From Sediminibacterium sp. (GTDB lineage: Bacteria; Bacteroidota; Bacteroidia; Chitinophagales; Chitinophagaceae), in the NCBI RefSeq assembly GCF_030695065.1, contig NZ_JAUYTR010000016.1, forward strand, positions 124,001 through 188,000: DNA of 64,000 nucleotides, given 5' to 3'. A program made the translations under genes and the position numbers. This document shows, one piece after another, positions 52,941-61,244 of this stretch. The notes below the pieces were generated by a model that was not told the origin of the DNA, did not search any database, and worked only from the letters and a program-made list of their open reading frames with translations. Within the stretch, counting starts at the first letter, position 1; every line of letters starts with the position of its first letter.

Positions 52941-54491
52941 ATGAAAAAAGCAAAGAAAGTTCAATACGATACTATTTATAATTTAGGTCAACTGAAAGCA
53001 AGTGGATATCAATCTAAGTCGGTTAAAGAAGAAGTAAGAAACAACCTAATTAAAACCATACAGGATAAAGAGAATCCTTTTGTTGGTATAATGGGATATG
53101 AAGACACTGTTATACCTGATACAGAAAGGGCTTTACTGAGTCAGCATAATATTTTGTTTTTAGGTCTTCGCGGGCAGGCCAAAACAAGGATGGCAAGGCA
53201 AATGATTGACCTGTTAGATGAATACATACCTGTTATCGCAGGTTCCGAGGTAAACGACGATCCTTTTAAACCATTAAGCAGGTATGCCCATGATTTGATA
53301 GCAAAAAAAGGCGATGATACACCCATTGAATGGGTACACCGATCTGCACGTTATGGAGAAAAGTTGGCTACGCCAGATGTGAGTGTTGCAGACTTAATTG
53401 GAGACATTGATCCTATTAAAGCGGCTAATTTAAAGTTGAGTTTTTCAGATGAAAAAGTCATCCATTACGGAATTATTCCAAGAAGCAACAGAGGAATTTT
53501 TGTCATTAATGAATTACCCGATTTACAAGCCAGAATTCAAGTAGCATTGTTTAATATTTTACAAGAAGGTGATATACAAATCAGGGGCTTTAAATTAAGA
53601 ATGCCTTTAGATATTTTATTTGTATTCACTGCAAATCCAGAAGATTATACCAATAGAGGAAGTATTGTTACGCCATTAAAAGACCGTATTGAAAGCCAAA
53701 TACTTACTCACTATCCTAAAAATATTGAAACCTCATTGGCTATTACAGAGCAAGAAGCCAATATTTTACCAGCTCAAAAAGAAAGAGTTAATATAAGCGA
53801 TTTAGTAAAACGCATTATTGAACAAGTTGCATTTGAAGCAAGGTCTAATGAATATGTTGATAGAAAGAGCGGGGTTAGTGCAAGGCTAACTATTGCGGCA
53901 CTAGAGAATGCGGTGAGCAGTGCCGAAAGACGCGCCATCATACACAATGAAGCCAATACACAGGTTTGGATTAGTGATTTAACTGGCATTATACCCGCAA
54001 TAACTGGTAAAATTGAATTGGTATACGAGGGAGAACAAGAAGGACCCTATCAGGTTGCCGTAAATTTGATAGATAAATCGGTTCGGAATTTGTTTATCCA
54101 ATATTTCCCCAATCCTGAGCAAGCAAAAAAGAGAAGAAATACTGGTAAAAAGTCAGTAGAAGAAACTGGGGCAAACGAAAGTCCATACAAAACCATAACT
54201 CGTTGGTTCGACGCTGGTAATCATATTGAATTGCTATTAGACATGAAAGATGCTACTAAAATTGAAACCCTATACCAAATAGATGGTTTGTATGCATTGG
54301 TTAAAAAATATTATCCGCAAGCTAATGCCAATGAAAATGCATTGTTGATGGAATTTGTATTACATGGGTTGGCAGCTTATTCTATGATCAGCAAAAAGTC
54401 TTTGGATGGCAAATTAACTTTTAATGATTTAATGGGAAGCATGATGAATTTTGAAAATTTTGGAACTGAAGAAGAAGAGGAAGATATCTAA
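52941..54491 (+). CDS. AAA+ ATPase of the chelatase-I/MoxR type
   Basis: The 516-residue AAA+ protein pairs with the VWA protein upstream. The nucleotide site shows FLGLRGQAKTRMARQ (P-loop form GLRGQAKT), a Walker B-like strand GIFVINELPDL with Asn-Glu in place of the usual Asp-Glu, sensor-1 VFTANPEDYTNRG, and the arginine-finger region TPLKDRIES. The C-terminal half is helical and ends in an acidic tail (GTEEEEEDI). The ATG at 52941 is used; the open frame upstream lies inside the VWA gene. The Asn in Walker B may be a family trait or reduce hydrolysis. The stop overlaps the cysteine desulfurase by 4 bases. Confidence 0.87.
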   Translation: MKKAKKVQYDTIYNLGQLKASGYQSKSVKEEVRNNLIKTIQDKENPFVGIMGYEDTVIPDTERALLSQHNILFLGLRGQAKTRMARQMIDLLDEYIPVIAGSEVNDDPFKPLSRYAHDLIAKKGDDTPIEWVHRSARYGEKLATPDVSVADLIGDIDPIKAANLKLSFSDEKVIHYGIIPRSNRGIFVINELPDLQARIQVALFNILQEGDIQIRGFKLRMPLDILFVFTANPEDYTNRGSIVTPLKDRIESQILTHYPKNIETSLAITEQEANILPAQKERVNISDLVKRIIEQVAFEARSNEYVDRKSGVSARLTIAALENAVSSAERRAIIHNEANTQVWISDLTGIIPAITGKIELVYEGEQEGPYQVAVNLIDKSVRNLFIQYFPNPEQAKKRRNTGKKSVEETGANESPYKTITRWFDAGNHIELLLDMKDATKIETLYQIDGLYALVKKYYPQANANENALLMEFVLHGLAAYSMISKKSLDGKLTFNDLMGSMMNFENFGTEEEEEDI

Positions 54492-55615
54492 ATTAGTTCT
54501 TTTAATTTTTCAACAACAGCATCTATTTCGGCTTTGGTATTGTGTTTGCTAAAGCTAAATCTAACAGTAACCTGATTGGGGTTATTGTTAATTGCTCTAA
54601 TAACATGAGATCCTTGGTCGGCACCACTAGTACAGGCACTTCCTCCACTAGCACAAATATTATTGATGTCTAGGTTGAATAATATCATTTCGCTTTTCTC
54701 TGTCTTAGGAAAACTAACGCTTAAAACAGCATACAAGGATTTGCCAGTTGGATCTCCATTAAATGAAATGCCTTTAATATTTTTTTTGAGTTGATCCATC
54801 ATGTATAGCTTCAACTCGGTAATATATGCACTATCATTTTCGTAATTACTAGTTGCCAATTCAAGGGCTTTTGCAAAACCTACAATGCCGTACAAATTTT
54901 CTGTGCCAGCACGCATATTTCTTTCTTGGCTTCCCCCATGTACAAAAGGCTTGATTTTTACATTTTCATTAATATACAACATGCCAACTCCTTTAGGGCC
55001 ATGAAATTTATGCCCCGCTCCGGTAATAAAATGCACCGGTGTATTTCTTAAATTAAATGGGAAATGACCAACTGTTTGCACAGTATCAGAATGGAAAATA
55101 GCATTGTGTTTTTTACAAAGCTCGCCCACTCCATGAATATCCAACATATTACCTATTTCGTTATTGGCATGCATTAAAGTAACCAAACATTTTTCCTCAC
55201 TTCCGGCTATTAAATTTTCCAAATCATTCAAATCTATATGCCCGTCTGGTAAAAGCTTCACATAGCTTAATGCGGCTTCTCCATTTTGGTATAAATATTC
55301 TACAGTATGACTTGTGGCATGGTGTTCAATAGGAGAACTAATAATATGCTTACATCCTAGGTCTCTTACAGACGCAGTAATGGCCATATTGCTACTTTCT
55401 GTACCCCCGCTAGTAAAGAAAATTTCAGCAGGGTGTGCATTCAATATTTTAGCAACTAATTTTCTGGAATTTTCTATTGCCATCCTAGATTCTCTACCAT
55501 ATGAATAAATAGAAGATGGATTACCAAAATGCTTCGTTAAATAAGGCATCATAGCTTCTAATACTGCAGGGTCTAGCGAAGTTGTTGCTGCATTGTCTAG
55601 GTAGATTCTTTCCAT
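54488..55615 (-). CDS. Cysteine desulfurase (IscS/NifS family)
   Basis: The 375-residue PLP enzyme removes sulphur from cysteine for iron-sulphur clusters or thiolated tRNA. Visible are IYLDNAATTSLDPAVLE, FTSGGTESSNMAI, the PLP Lys in ITGAGHKFHGPKGVG, and the persulfide Cys in NICASGGSACTSG. The class I-like long active loop fits IscS/NifS rather than SufS. No scaffold gene is adjacent. It lies 19 bases downstream of the GlmM-like gene on the same strand. Confidence 0.93.
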   Translation of the reverse strand: MERIYLDNAATTSLDPAVLEAMMPYLTKHFGNPSSIYSYGRESRMAIENSRKLVAKILNAHPAEIFFTSGGTESSNMAITASVRDLGCKHIISSPIEHHATSHTVEYLYQNGEAALSYVKLLPDGHIDLNDLENLIAGSEEKCLVTLMHANNEIGNMLDIHGVGELCKKHNAIFHSDTVQTVGHFPFNLRNTPVHFITGAGHKFHGPKGVGMLYINENVKIKPFVHGGSQERNMRAGTENLYGIVGFAKALELATSNYENDSAYITELKLYMMDQLKKNIKGISFNGDPTGKSLYAVLSVSFPKTEKSEMILFNLDINNICASGGSACTSGADQGSHVIRAINNNPNQVTVRFSFSKHNTKAEIDAVVEKLKELI

Positions 55616-55634
55616 AAAAACGTTTGATCAATTA

Positions 55635-57026
55635 TTAATTTAATCCAGCTGCTTCCTTAATATCATTCATCAATCTTTTTGCAATATTTGCTGCAACAGT
55701 TTCACTATTGCTTTCGGCGTAAATTCGAATAATAGGTTCTGTATTACTGCTTCTTAAATGAACCCAGTCGTTGTCAAATTCAATCTTAAGTCCATCTTCC
55801 GTATTAATCGGATTCTTTTTATACTTCTTCTTAATTTGTTCAAATATGTTAGCTAAGTTAACTCCTGGGGTTAGTTCTATCTTATTTTTACTCATGAAGT
55901 AATCAGGATAGGTATTCCGGAGTTGTTTTATCGATTTTTTTTCTTTTGCAAGATGGGTTAAAAACAAAGCAATTCCAATTAGTGCATCTCTACCATAATG
56001 TAAGTCGGGTACAATAATTCCTCCATTACCTTCTCCTCCAATCACTGCATTTACTTCTTTCATTTTGGTAACCACATTTACCTCGCCAACTGCACTTGCA
56101 GAATATATGCCACCATGCTTAATTGTAATGTCTTTTAATGCACGAGTACTACTCATATTGCTAACAGTATTGCCTTTGCGATGTTGCAAAACATAGTCTG
56201 CAACAGCAACTAAAGTATACTCTTCTCCAAACAAACTACCATCTTCACATACAAAGCAAAGCCTGTCTACATCGGGGTCTACCGCAATACCCATACTTGC
56301 TTTTTGTTTATTTACTTCATTACATAAATCTCTTAAGTGTTCAGGTAATGGTTCAGGGTTATGGGCAAACTGACCATTGACCTCCCCGTTTAAAACGGTA
56401 TATTTTTTTACCCCTAATGCATTTAACAAAGCAGGAACTGCAATAGCTCCTGTGCTATTGATGGCGTCAATTACAATAGAGAAATTGGCAGCTTTAATGG
56501 CGTCTTTATCTACCAATGGGTAATTTACACAAGCTTCAATATGTTTTTCCAATAAATTTTCTCCATCTGTTACCTTGCCCAATTGATCTACAGATACAAA
56601 TTGAAAATCTTCTTTGGATGCTATTTCAAGTAATTTTGCTCCATCTGCGCCACTTATAAATTCTCCTTTTTGGTTGAGTAATTTTAAAGCATTCCATTCT
56701 TTGGGATTATGGCTGGCAGTTAATATAATTCCTCCAACCGCTTTCTCAGACACTACGGCCATTTCAACAGTTGGAGTGGTGCTTAATCCTAAATTAATTA
56801 CATCTAGCCCCATTGAAATTAGGGTGTTAACTACTAATGCTTGAACCATTTCTCCACTAATTCTACCATCTCTTCCAATGACTACTTTTTTATTTTGATC
56901 ATTCGATTGTATGAGTAAAGTGCCGAATGCAGCAGTAAATCTTACTATATCTACCGGACTCAATGTGTCTCCTGGTTTACCTCCAATAGTGCCTCTAATG
57001 CCTGAAATGCTTTTTATCAATGCCAT
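55635..57026 (-). CDS. glmM: Phosphoglucosamine mutase-like phosphohexomutase
   Basis: The 463-residue phosphohexomutase has the phosphoserine in LTASHNPKEWNALKLL, Mg ligands in VDPDVDRLCFVCEDG, the sugar loop GGEGNGGIIVPDLHYGRDA and the phosphate loop LRSSNTEPIIRIYAES. The Glu-Gly-Asn-Gly sugar loop and the start ISGIRGTIGGKPGD fit the Bacteroidota GlmM group that makes glucosamine-1-phosphate for peptidoglycan. A phosphomannomutase role is possible. It is upstream of, and probably co-transcribed with, the cysteine desulfurase. Confidence 0.88.
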   Translation of the reverse strand: MALIKSISGIRGTIGGKPGDTLSPVDIVRFTAAFGTLLIQSNDQNKKVVIGRDGRISGEMVQALVVNTLISMGLDVINLGLSTTPTVEMAVVSEKAVGGIILTASHNPKEWNALKLLNQKGEFISGADGAKLLEIASKEDFQFVSVDQLGKVTDGENLLEKHIEACVNYPLVDKDAIKAANFSIVIDAINSTGAIAVPALLNALGVKKYTVLNGEVNGQFAHNPEPLPEHLRDLCNEVNKQKASMGIAVDPDVDRLCFVCEDGSLFGEEYTLVAVADYVLQHRKGNTVSNMSSTRALKDITIKHGGIYSASAVGEVNVVTKMKEVNAVIGGEGNGGIIVPDLHYGRDALIGIALFLTHLAKEKKSIKQLRNTYPDYFMSKNKIELTPGVNLANIFEQIKKKYKKNPINTEDGLKIEFDNDWVHLRSSNTEPIIRIYAESNSETVAANIAKRLMNDIKEAAGLN

Positions 57027-57108
57027 ATGTAAATGCTTAAACGGCGGCGAATATAATTCAAATTTTTTGTATGGCTAGGTAACGTAACTTCGCAGTTGAA
57101 ACATTAAT

Positions 57109-57867
57109 ATGGCAGACAAAGCATGGTTTAAGGACTGGTTTAATTCTCCTTACTACCATTTATTATACCAACATAGAGACGAAAATGAGGCTGAGCTGTT
57201 TATTAATACACTCATACACTATTTGCAGCCTGCTATTGGAGCAACTATGTTAGATATTGCATGTGGAAAGGGTAGGCATAGTATGGCTTTGGCAGAAATG
57301 GGATTTGATGTAACTGGAATTGATTTATCTGAGGCATCAATCAGTGAAGCCAAAGCAGCCGAGTCAGCGCAATTGCATTTCTATCAGCATGATATGCGAA
57401 GGGGGTTTAGAATTAATTATTTTGATTATGCCTTTAATTTTTTCACCAGCTTTGGTTATTTCAAAACAAGAAGAGAACATGATAATGCAATAAGGATGAT
57501 GGCTGATAGTATTAAACCGGGGGCAATATTGGTTATTGACTATTTAAATGTTCATTTTGTAGAATCCCAATTAGATCCAATTGTTACAACTGAAGTTGAA
57601 GACGTTAAATTTCATATTAGCAAATGGCAAACAGCTGATCATTTTTTTAAACAAATTCAAATTACCGACAAAGAGCATGCTGCCCCAAGGCATTTATATA
57701 CAGAGCGAGTGGCTAAGTTTTCCCTTGGTGATTTTAATGATATGCTCAGTTATCAGCATATGCAAATCGTTGAAGTTTTTGGCAACTATCAACTCGGACA
57801 TTATGATGTTAAAAATTCTCCAAGAATGATTATAGTTGCAAAAAAATTACACGAAAAATCACTATAG
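57109..57867 (+). CDS. Class I SAM-dependent methyltransferase
   Basis: The 252-residue protein has SAM motif I MLDIACGKGRHSMALAEMG, the acidic loop VTGIDLSEASI, a post-motif NFFTSFGYFKTRREHDNA and KPGAILVIDYLNV. It is a methyltransferase_11/25-type enzyme of unknown substrate. The DW(F/K)DWFNSPYYHLLY start is typical of a Bacteroidota group. It is convergent with the tryptophan dioxygenase gene, overlapping by 6 bases. Confidence 0.85.
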   Translation: MADKAWFKDWFNSPYYHLLYQHRDENEAELFINTLIHYLQPAIGATMLDIACGKGRHSMALAEMGFDVTGIDLSEASISEAKAAESAQLHFYQHDMRRGFRINYFDYAFNFFTSFGYFKTRREHDNAIRMMADSIKPGAILVIDYLNVHFVESQLDPIVTTEVEDVKFHISKWQTADHFFKQIQITDKEHAAPRHLYTERVAKFSLGDFNDMLSYQHMQIVEVFGNYQLGHYDVKNSPRMIIVAKKLHEKSL

Positions 57868-58971
57868 GTTAAACCCCAAATACTTTATAAGACTTTCTGG
57901 GAGTTTAGGTAAATTCTTACGCTCAATTAAATAGGTTGATAAGCCAGACAAGTCTCTGTAAACATAATGCTTGTTTAAAGCCCCTTCTAAATAACCGGCC
58001 CCTGAAGTATTACCTGTGCCCACCCGCATTCCAATCATTCTTCTAACCATGATTAGGTGTTTGTGTCTCCAGTTACTCATTAAATGATCCATTTCAATTA
58101 ATGAATCCAATATTTGATAGGAAGTTTGAAAAACGGGAAAATCTCTATAAAGCATAATAAACAATGCAGCACGCATTGCGGCAGGGCTAAAACTACAGTT
58201 AAATAATTGCTGTTGTTCCTTACTCATTTCAGGGGCAAAATGTTGAAAGAAAACGGCGTCAAAATCTGCTTGTTTCGATTGCTCTCTTTCAGATAAACCT
58301 GCGCTGTAAACGGCTTTGTATTGTTTCCAAAAAGGGTGATTAATAGGATCTGTAGACAACTGATCTTCCCAATATGCGTTATCAAAAAACGGCATCCGCT
58401 CTAACCAGTCATTCACCAATTGTAACAAATTTTTTCCTTCTTCTGTTTGAGTGATATGCTGATAGTCTGGTTGAGTAAATCCACCTTCATTGGTTCTCTT
58501 ATAATAATCTTTTTGGTGTCTCTTTTCTATTTCTAGCCCTAGTTTGGCTTCAATGAGCCTGAATTGCTTGCTTTGAAAGCCAGAGGAAGGTGTTAATAGG
58601 TTTCGAAATGCTAAAAAGTCCATTGGTGTCATGGTGTCTAGCACATTTACTTGCTGATTCAGCAGTTCTAATATTTTTATGATTCTTTTAAACCGATGTC
58701 TTACAAGGTTTAAATCTTCTGAATTGTCGTTAATTTTTTCTTTTTGGAAAATGCCCATGCAATAGTCTAATTCAAACAGAATTTGCTTAAACCAAAGCTC
58801 ATAAGACTGATGAATAATAATGAATAACATTTCATCATGGGCAGGTTCATTTCCCGGCTCAAAGCTAACTGGATATTGGCTTTCAATAATTTTATCTAAT
58901 TGTAAATAAGTACCGTAATACATTGGCTCTTTTTCCATGGCAGAATAGTTAGGCTTCAAATATAGCTTCAT
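57862..58971 (-). CDS. kynA: Tryptophan 2,3-dioxygenase
   Basis: The haem enzyme opens the indole ring of L-tryptophan to N-formylkynurenine in the cytoplasm. The 369-residue protein has YYGTYLQLDKIIESQYPVSF, DEMLFIIIHQSYELWFKQILFELD (a haem/substrate His and Tyr region), DFLAFRNLLTPSSGFQSKQFRLIEA, and the haem-ligand area SNWRHKHLIMVRRMIGMRVGTGNTSG. The start is uncertain. The ATG at 58971 gives 369 residues, but a promoter-like element lies over its first codons, and the ATG at 58938 (358 residues) keeps all conserved parts. It works with kynureninase at 61.2 kb. Confidence 0.93.
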   Translation of the reverse strand: MKLYLKPNYSAMEKEPMYYGTYLQLDKIIESQYPVSFEPGNEPAHDEMLFIIIHQSYELWFKQILFELDYCMGIFQKEKINDNSEDLNLVRHRFKRIIKILELLNQQVNVLDTMTPMDFLAFRNLLTPSSGFQSKQFRLIEAKLGLEIEKRHQKDYYKRTNEGGFTQPDYQHITQTEEGKNLLQLVNDWLERMPFFDNAYWEDQLSTDPINHPFWKQYKAVYSAGLSEREQSKQADFDAVFFQHFAPEMSKEQQQLFNCSFSPAAMRAALFIMLYRDFPVFQTSYQILDSLIEMDHLMSNWRHKHLIMVRRMIGMRVGTGNTSGAGYLEGALNKHYVYRDLSGLSTYLIERKNLPKLPESLIKYLGFNL

Positions 58972-58986
58972 TCATTCAATTGCAAA
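58957..58986 (-). promoter_or_regulatory. Possible promoter of the tryptophan dioxygenase gene
   Basis: On the minus strand TTTG (58986-58983), an 18-base spacer and TATATTTG (58964-58957) resemble the Bacteroidota promoter, with a spacer one base short. Transcription would start near 58953, downstream of the ATG at 58971 and upstream of the ATG at 58938. Confidence 0.5.
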
Positions 58987-59006
58987 AGAACCACTAAATT
59001 CGTAGC

Positions 59007-59867
59007 ATGACAGCAACTTCATTAACTGAGCAAATTTTATTGAAGCAATCTTATTTATGTGTAGGATTAGATTCAGATATTACCAAATTACCTGCCCATT
59101 TAAAAGCTAATCCAGATGGAGTACTTGAGTTTAATAAATCAATCATAGACGCAACCCTGCCTTATTGTGTTAGTTATAAAATCAATACTGCATTTTATGA
59201 GTCTCAAGGATTAAAAGGTTGGGAAATAATGAAGGAAACATTGGACTATATACCCAATACGCATTTTACTATTGCTGATGCTAAAAGAGGTGATATTGGT
59301 AACACTTCAACACAATACGCAAAGGCTTTTTTTGAAGCACTCAATTTTGATGCTATAACAGTTGCTCCTTATATGGGCGAGGATAGCATTAGGCCTTTTT
59401 TAGAATATGAAAATAAAGTAACCATTGTTTTAGGCTTAACTTCTAATATTGGCAGCAACGATTTTCAGCAACTTTTATTGGAAGAATATGACGAATCATT
59501 AACTATGGTACCACATATAACACAAGGCTCAGTAGAAAAAAGGTTATATGAACATGTTTTAGAACGCGTATCTACTTGGGGTACTAAAGAGAATCTAATG
59601 TTTGTAGTGGGTGCAACGCAAGCAACTGAATTAGAACGTATCCGAAATATTGTTCCCAATAATTTTCTATTGGTTCCTGGTGTTGGTGCACAGGGGGGGA
59701 GTTTGAAAGACGTTAGTAGATTCGGACTCAACAAATCGGTAGGTTTATTAGTGAATGCAAGTAGAGCCATCATTTTTGCATCCGGTGGAGAAGATTTTGC
59801 TAATCAAGCGGCTTTAGTAGCTAAGGAATATCAATCAGAAATGGCTGGGTATCTGCAAATGATGTAA
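59007..59867 (+). CDS. pyrF: Orotidine 5'-phosphate decarboxylase (type 2)
   Basis: PyrF makes UMP from OMP in the cytoplasm. The 286-residue length and the motifs CVGLDSDITKLP, ADAKRGDIGNTSTQYAKAFF (catalytic Asp-Lys cluster), FLLVPGVGAQGGS and LLVNASRAIIFAS mark the longer type 2 family found in Bacteroidota and mycobacteria. It starts 35 bases from the divergent tryptophan dioxygenase gene and stands alone. Confidence 0.95.
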   Translation: MTATSLTEQILLKQSYLCVGLDSDITKLPAHLKANPDGVLEFNKSIIDATLPYCVSYKINTAFYESQGLKGWEIMKETLDYIPNTHFTIADAKRGDIGNTSTQYAKAFFEALNFDAITVAPYMGEDSIRPFLEYENKVTIVLGLTSNIGSNDFQQLLLEEYDESLTMVPHITQGSVEKRLYEHVLERVSTWGTKENLMFVVGATQATELERIRNIVPNNFLLVPGVGAQGGSLKDVSRFGLNKSVGLLVNASRAIIFASGGEDFANQAALVAKEYQSEMAGYLQMM

Positions 59868-59923
59868 TATATTCTCATTGTTATGTAACAATGGTTTAGT
59901 TGGTAACAATCAACTTTACCATT

Positions 59924-60631
59924 ATGAAAATTACAATTGTCAAATTTATCTTTATTGTTTCTGGGTCATTAATTATGAACGGATGCGAAACAATAAAACA
60001 ATCAACTAATCAACAAAAGGGTGTAGCAGTTGGTGCAACAAGTGGCGCAGTAATAGGAGGCGTGCTAGGCAATAATATAGGGAACAAGAACAATACAGCT
60101 TTAGGGGCAATTTTAGGTGCGGCTATTGGTGGAGTTGCTGGAGGTATTATTGGTAATAAAATGGATAAACAAGCAGCAGAAATAAAAACCGCTATTCCAG
60201 GAGCAACAGTGGAAAGAGTGGGAGAGGGAATTAATGTAACTTTTGATGAAAAGAATCCAGACGGATCTCAAGCTGGGGTATATTTTGCCAATAACCAATA
60301 CAATATCAATAGCAATGCTCAATTGGCTTTAAATAAATTGAACAATGTATTCACTGAATATCCCGATACCAATATTTTAATTGAAGGTCATACAGATAAT
60401 ACCGGTTCTGAAAATTATAATTTATCATTGTCTGAACGTAGAGCAAATGCAGTTGCTGCGGCATTACTTGCAACTGGAATTTCTTCTAGTAGAATTACCA
60501 CAAAGTGGTATGGCGAAAGTCAGCCCAAAATGGAAAATAACAGTGACGAGAATAGGGCTTTAAATAGAAGGGTTCATTTTGTTATAACAGCAAATGAAAA
60601 AATGAAAGCAGAAGCAAAGCAAAACCAATAG
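59924..60631 (+). CDS. OmpA-family lipoprotein with glycine zipper
   Basis: The 235-residue lipoprotein has lipobox LIMNGC (Cys21). A glycine-zipper region (about 35-80, GVAVGATSGAVIGGVLGNNIG and a second similar stretch) can insert in the outer membrane. A C-terminal OmpA domain (about 125-230) binds peptidoglycan, with ILIEGHTDNTGSENYNLSLSERRA and ENRALNRRVHFVI. It links outer membrane and cell wall. The ATG at 59924 is chosen because it gives the lipoprotein signal; an in-frame upstream ATG at 59900 does not. It is convergent with the SGNH hydrolase gene, 3 bases apart. Confidence 0.92.
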   Translation: MKITIVKFIFIVSGSLIMNGCETIKQSTNQQKGVAVGATSGAVIGGVLGNNIGNKNNTALGAILGAAIGGVAGGIIGNKMDKQAAEIKTAIPGATVERVGEGINVTFDEKNPDGSQAGVYFANNQYNINSNAQLALNKLNNVFTEYPDTNILIEGHTDNTGSENYNLSLSERRANAVAAALLATGISSSRITTKWYGESQPKMENNSDENRALNRRVHFVITANEKMKAEAKQNQ

Positions 60632-60634
60632 AAC

Positions 60635-61243
60635 TTACTGGCAAATTTCAATCATATGATTTGCCAATTTGGTAGCCCAATGCAAGTGGGTTATTCCAGA
60701 ATAATGTAACTGATCAGAAGCAAGTGCTGCAGGGTTTTTACTCTCTTCTCTTGTTTCTTCAGTTATGTTAATAAAGCCAGTTTGATACTTTTTTGCAAAT
60801 TGATTGCAAACATGGTTAAAGGAGTCAATCTCAATAGCTATTTCTGCCCCATTTTTATCAGCAGCATAAGGCGTGCAACCCCAGTCAGGTATAGATAGTA
60901 CAATTACTCGTTCCGATTTTCCTCCAGTTAAGTGGATTGCTTTCTTAAGTAAATATTCAAAATCGTTTCTAAAATTGTCTAAAGACAAATGCCTGTATTG
61001 ATTATTGACTCCAATTAATATACTTACAAAATCGTAGTGTAAATTTAATTCTGTTTTAAGTAATTGTTCTGCTAACTCCGTGCTAGTCCAGCCAGTTTGG
61101 GCAATTATTTCAGGAGCATGAATAGCCATTTTCTGCTTTCGTATAAGTTGGGTTGTCAAATACGGGAAAGATTCATGCAATGGAACCGATTCGCCAATGG
61201 TATAAGAATCGCCTAATGCTAAATAGCTGATTGGATGGTGCAT
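60635..61243 (-). CDS. SGNH/GDSL hydrolase, coupled to kynU
   Basis: The 202-residue hydrolase has the nucleophile block ISYLALGDSYTIGES (block I, Ser), block III LIGVNNQYR (Asn), and the block V Asp-His in LASDQLHYSGITH. There is no signal peptide, so it acts in the cytoplasm. It begins 1 base after the kynureninase stop, so the two are surely co-translated. Its substrate is unknown: esterase, lipase-like or amidase activity are all possible. An arylformamidase role in the kynurenine route is a hypothesis from position only. Confidence 0.85.
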   Translation of the reverse strand: MHHPISYLALGDSYTIGESVPLHESFPYLTTQLIRKQKMAIHAPEIIAQTGWTSTELAEQLLKTELNLHYDFVSILIGVNNQYRHLSLDNFRNDFEYLLKKAIHLTGGKSERVIVLSIPDWGCTPYAADKNGAEIAIEIDSFNHVCNQFAKKYQTGFINITEETREESKNPAALASDQLHYSGITHLHWATKLANHMIEICQ

Positions 61244-61244
61244 A

